From Muribaculaceae bacterium (GTDB lineage: Bacteria > Bacteroidota > Bacteroidia > Bacteroidales > Muribaculaceae), in assembly GCA_016292745.1 (NCBI GenBank), contig JAEDFO010000035.1:1-24507 (forward strand): a stretch of DNA of 24,507 nucleotides, given 5' to 3'. Below the pieces are notes generated by a model. That model saw only the letters and a list, made by a program, of their open reading frames with translations. It ran no database searches and was not told where the DNA came from. Position numbers and translations under genes: made by a program. Shown here in pieces: positions 22,134 through 24,507 of this stretch (within the stretch, counting starts at the first letter, position 1; each line of letters starts with the position of its first letter).

Positions 22134-24461
22134 ATGAGATTATTAAGATTTGTAGCTATTGCCGTAATGGCTTGTCTGGCGGTGGCAGCACCGGCTGAAG
22201 CCAAGGTGAAAGGAACCGGAAGTTTCAGCGTGGGCACCAATTCGTTTTTGCTTGATGGCCAGCCTTTTGTAGTCAAGGCCGCAGAATTGCATTATCCGCG
22301 TATTCCCCGTGAATATTGGGAACATCGCATTGAGATGTGCAAGGCATTGGGCATGAACACCATTTGTATGTACGTGTTCTGGAACATCCACGAGCCGCGC
22401 GAAGGCGAATTCGACTTCACCGGACAGAACGATATTGCTGAGTTTTGCCGCCTTGCCGATAAGCATGGCATGAAAATCATAGTTCGCCCCGGCCCGTATG
22501 TGTGTGCCGAGTGGGAGATGGGTGGCCTGCCTTGGTGGCTCTTGAAAAAGAAGGACATACAGCTGCGCAAGCTCGACCCTTTTTTTATGGAGCGTGTTCG
22601 CCTGTTCGAGAAAGAGGTGGGTAAGCAGTTGGCTCCACTCACCGACAAGAACGGCGGCCCTATCATTATGGTGCAGGTGGAGAACGAGTATGGCTCGTAC
22701 GACACCGACAAGGAGTATATCCGTGCCATCCGCGACATAGTAAAGGAGTCGGGATTCGACAATACTGTGCTTTTCCAGTGCGACTGGAGCAGCAACTTCA
22801 CCAACAATGGTCTCGACGATTTGCTTTGGACAATGAATTTCGGCACCGGAGCCAACATCGACAGCCAGTTCAGCCATCTCAAAGAACTTCGTCCGCGCAC
22901 TCCGCTAATGTGTTCGGAATTCTGGAGCGGATGGTTCGACAAGTGGGGTGCACAGCACGAAACACGTCCTGCCGACGACATGGTGAGCGGTATCGACGAG
23001 ATGCTATCTAAAGGCATCAGTTTTTCGCTCTACATGACTCACGGGGGCACCTCGTTCGGCCATTGGGCCGGTGCCAACAGTCCTGGCTTTGCCCCTGACG
23101 TTACTTCGTACGATTACGATGCCCCGATAACCGAGTGGGGTACGGTGACTCCTAAGTTCAACCTGCTGCGTTCAACTTTGGCAAAGTACAGCTCAACCAG
23201 GTTGCCGGCGGTGCCTAAGGCTAAGCCTATAATCGAGGTCAAGGAATTCAATTTCACAGAATTTGCTCCGCTCGAGGCCGGAATAGTGAAGACATTCATG
23301 AGCCGCGACGTGCGTCCGTTCGAGGACCTCGACATGGGATGGGGTACTGCCATCTACACCACCAAATTGCCTGAATTGCCTGCCGGCAGTGTGCTCACCA
23401 TCAATGAACCTCACGACTATGTGCAGGTGCTTGTCAACGACAAACTTGTCGGTAAGCTTAACCGCGTGCTCAACGAAAAGAGCCTGGCACTGCCAGCCAC
23501 ATCGGCCGGCGACCGCCTGATTATCATCGTCGAGGCTATGGGCCGTATTAATTTCGGCCGTGCCATCAAGGACCACAAGGGAATTACCGACAATGTGCAG
23601 ATTGCTTATTCCAACGCTGGCCACGAGGCTGTGCTGACACTGAAAAACTGGGGTATTAACATCATTCCCGATGACTACTCGGTGGCTGAAAAGGCTCTGA
23701 AAAAAGCATCTGCTCCCGAAAACGGCGCACGCGGTTATTACCGTGGTTATTTCGACCTGAAGAAGACCGGCGACACCTTCCTGAACTTTGAAACTTGGGG
23801 TAAGGGACAAGTTTATGTGAACGGACATCCAATGGGCCGCATTTGGAGCATCGGACCGCAACAGACACTCTACGTGCCTGGTTGCTGGCTTAAGAAAGGC
23901 CGCAACGAAGTGATTGTGCTCGATGTGGTTGGCCCCCGCGAGGCAAAGAGCTTTGGACAAAAGACTCCAGAACTTAATAAGGTGGTGGCTGAGAAATCGC
24001 TGACTCACAACAATATTGCCGATAAACCTGACCTCAATTCGGCAACTCCTGTGGTACAGGGCACCTTCAAGACCGGAAACGGATGGCAGACTGTGAAATT
24101 CGCTGCTCCTGCCAAGGGACGCTATTTGGCAATTAACGCCATCAGCTCGCACAGCGGCGAATCGGTGGTGTCGGTGGCTGAACTTTATGCCCTCGATGCC
24201 AATGGCAACAGGCTGAGCCGTGAACCATGGACTGTGAAGTATGCCGACAGCGAAGACATTCTCACCGGCAACAACCTTGGCGACAAGGTGTTCGACCTCC
24301 AGGAATCAACCTATTGGTCGACCGTGGCTGGAGTGGATTTGCCTCACCTTATTGTTATCGACCTTGGCAGCGAACAGCAGGTGAGCGGAATAGAATATCT
24401 TCCGCGTGCCGAGCAAGGTGCACCCGGCAGCATCAAAGACTACCGCATTTATTTGTATTAA
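22134..24461 (+). CDS. Secreted GH35 beta-galactosidase with C-terminal discoidin-like domain
   Basis: The 775-residue protein has a signal peptide (MRLLRFVAIAVMACLAVAAPAEA). The GH35 barrel (about 30-365) contains AELHYPRIPREYW near 50-62, FWNIHEPREGEFDF near 82-95 and RPGPYVCAEWEMGGLPWWL near 118-136. Glu185 in VENEYGSY (182-189) is the likely acid/base and Glu262 in CSEFWSGW (260-267) the likely nucleophile. A beta-rich middle follows (about 375-620), with YFDLKKTGDTFLNFETWGKG typical of GH35 galactose-binding jelly rolls. The last 120 residues, ending YLPRAEQGAPGSIKDYRIYLY, resemble an F5/8 type C (discoidin-like) domain. It would remove terminal beta-galactose from glycans outside the cytoplasm. 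It is divergent from the sulfatase, a combination that suits sulfated galactose-bearing chains. Confidence 0.93.
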   Translation: MRLLRFVAIAVMACLAVAAPAEAKVKGTGSFSVGTNSFLLDGQPFVVKAAELHYPRIPREYWEHRIEMCKALGMNTICMYVFWNIHEPREGEFDFTGQNDIAEFCRLADKHGMKIIVRPGPYVCAEWEMGGLPWWLLKKKDIQLRKLDPFFMERVRLFEKEVGKQLAPLTDKNGGPIIMVQVENEYGSYDTDKEYIRAIRDIVKESGFDNTVLFQCDWSSNFTNNGLDDLLWTMNFGTGANIDSQFSHLKELRPRTPLMCSEFWSGWFDKWGAQHETRPADDMVSGIDEMLSKGISFSLYMTHGGTSFGHWAGANSPGFAPDVTSYDYDAPITEWGTVTPKFNLLRSTLAKYSSTRLPAVPKAKPIIEVKEFNFTEFAPLEAGIVKTFMSRDVRPFEDLDMGWGTAIYTTKLPELPAGSVLTINEPHDYVQVLVNDKLVGKLNRVLNEKSLALPATSAGDRLIIIVEAMGRINFGRAIKDHKGITDNVQIAYSNAGHEAVLTLKNWGINIIPDDYSVAEKALKKASAPENGARGYYRGYFDLKKTGDTFLNFETWGKGQVYVNGHPMGRIWSIGPQQTLYVPGCWLKKGRNEVIVLDVVGPREAKSFGQKTPELNKVVAEKSLTHNNIADKPDLNSATPVVQGTFKTGNGWQTVKFAAPAKGRYLAINAISSHSGESVVSVAELYALDANGNRLSREPWTVKYADSEDILTGNNLGDKVFDLQESTYWSTVAGVDLPHLIVIDLGSEQQVSGIEYLPRAEQGAPGSIKDYRIYLY

Positions 24462-24488
24462 TGTAAATATCTCATAATCAACCGTAAG

Positions 24489-24507
24489 AGGGGCGCATTG
24501 CGCCCCT
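24489..24507 (+). terminator. GC-rich hairpin after GH35, cut by the window end
   Basis: AGGGGCGC (24489-24496) pairs with GCGCCCCT (24500-24507) around ATT, 28 bases after the GH35 stop. A following T run, if present, is beyond the window. Confidence 0.65.

Noticed and set aside
23193..24152. 319-codon open frame antisense to the GH35 gene
   Set aside because: It has no recognisable domain or start signals and mirrors a well-supported beta-galactosidase.

Overview
This window looks like a chromosomal segment from the Bacteroidales, most likely a Muribaculaceae-type gut bacterium. Several recognisable promoters follow the Bacteroidetes sigma-ABfr pattern: a -7 box of the form TAnnTTTG, sometimes with a TTTG-like -33 box about 19 bases upstream. 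Other signs are the paucity of clear Shine-Dalgarno sequences, a secreted protein ending in a sorting-type tail (YNLQG...GLPAGIYI...K), a serine-type sulfatase, a GH35 beta-galactosidase and a tmRNA tag GETNYALAA. The genus assignment is inference; no rRNA marker is present.

Layout. Bases 1-140 hold two tandem copies of a palindromic element whose right end is a promoter. This drives a secreted TolB-like propeller protein and a following secreted gene broken by at least two frame changes (1134-1768). A bidirectional terminator separates that pseudogene from the tmRNA gene ssrA on the minus strand (1818-2212). A plus-strand cluster (2424-7275) follows: a secreted Ntn-hydrolase of the C45/isopenicillin-N acyltransferase type, a DMT/DUF486 membrane protein, a small two-helix membrane protein, a hotdog thioesterase, dprA and an NhaC-type antiporter, mostly overlapping or only a few bases apart. 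Two minus-strand membrane proteins come next (unknown, 7300-7716; LolC/E-like permease, 7795-9036). A plus-strand pair follows, a Yip1-like membrane protein and smpB, so both partners of trans-translation lie within 8.5 kb. A THUMP-like methyltransferase (minus) is divergent from mutS2 (plus).

The second half holds a DJ-1/YajL-type protein, a secreted calcineurin-like phosphoesterase, a 944-residue MscS-type mechanosensitive channel and a membrane-anchored C39-like protein whose start looks damaged or unusual. On the minus strand follow a GT2 polyprenyl-phosphate-type glycosyltransferase and a secreted sulfatase. Divergent from the sulfatase is a secreted GH35 beta-galactosidase with a C-terminal discoidin-like domain. 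Sulfatase plus beta-galactosidase fits removal of sulfate and galactose from host or plant glycans outside the cytoplasm, but no SusC/SusD pair is present here.

The coding content is mostly housekeeping. The most distinctive signals are non-coding: the palindromic promoter elements (1-140, with a short version at 14014-14043) and two operator-like inverted repeats sharing TTTGTG/CACAAA half-sites, each with its right arm inside a promoter spacer (13940-13998 and 15858-15892). I did not find a clear new multi-gene system.
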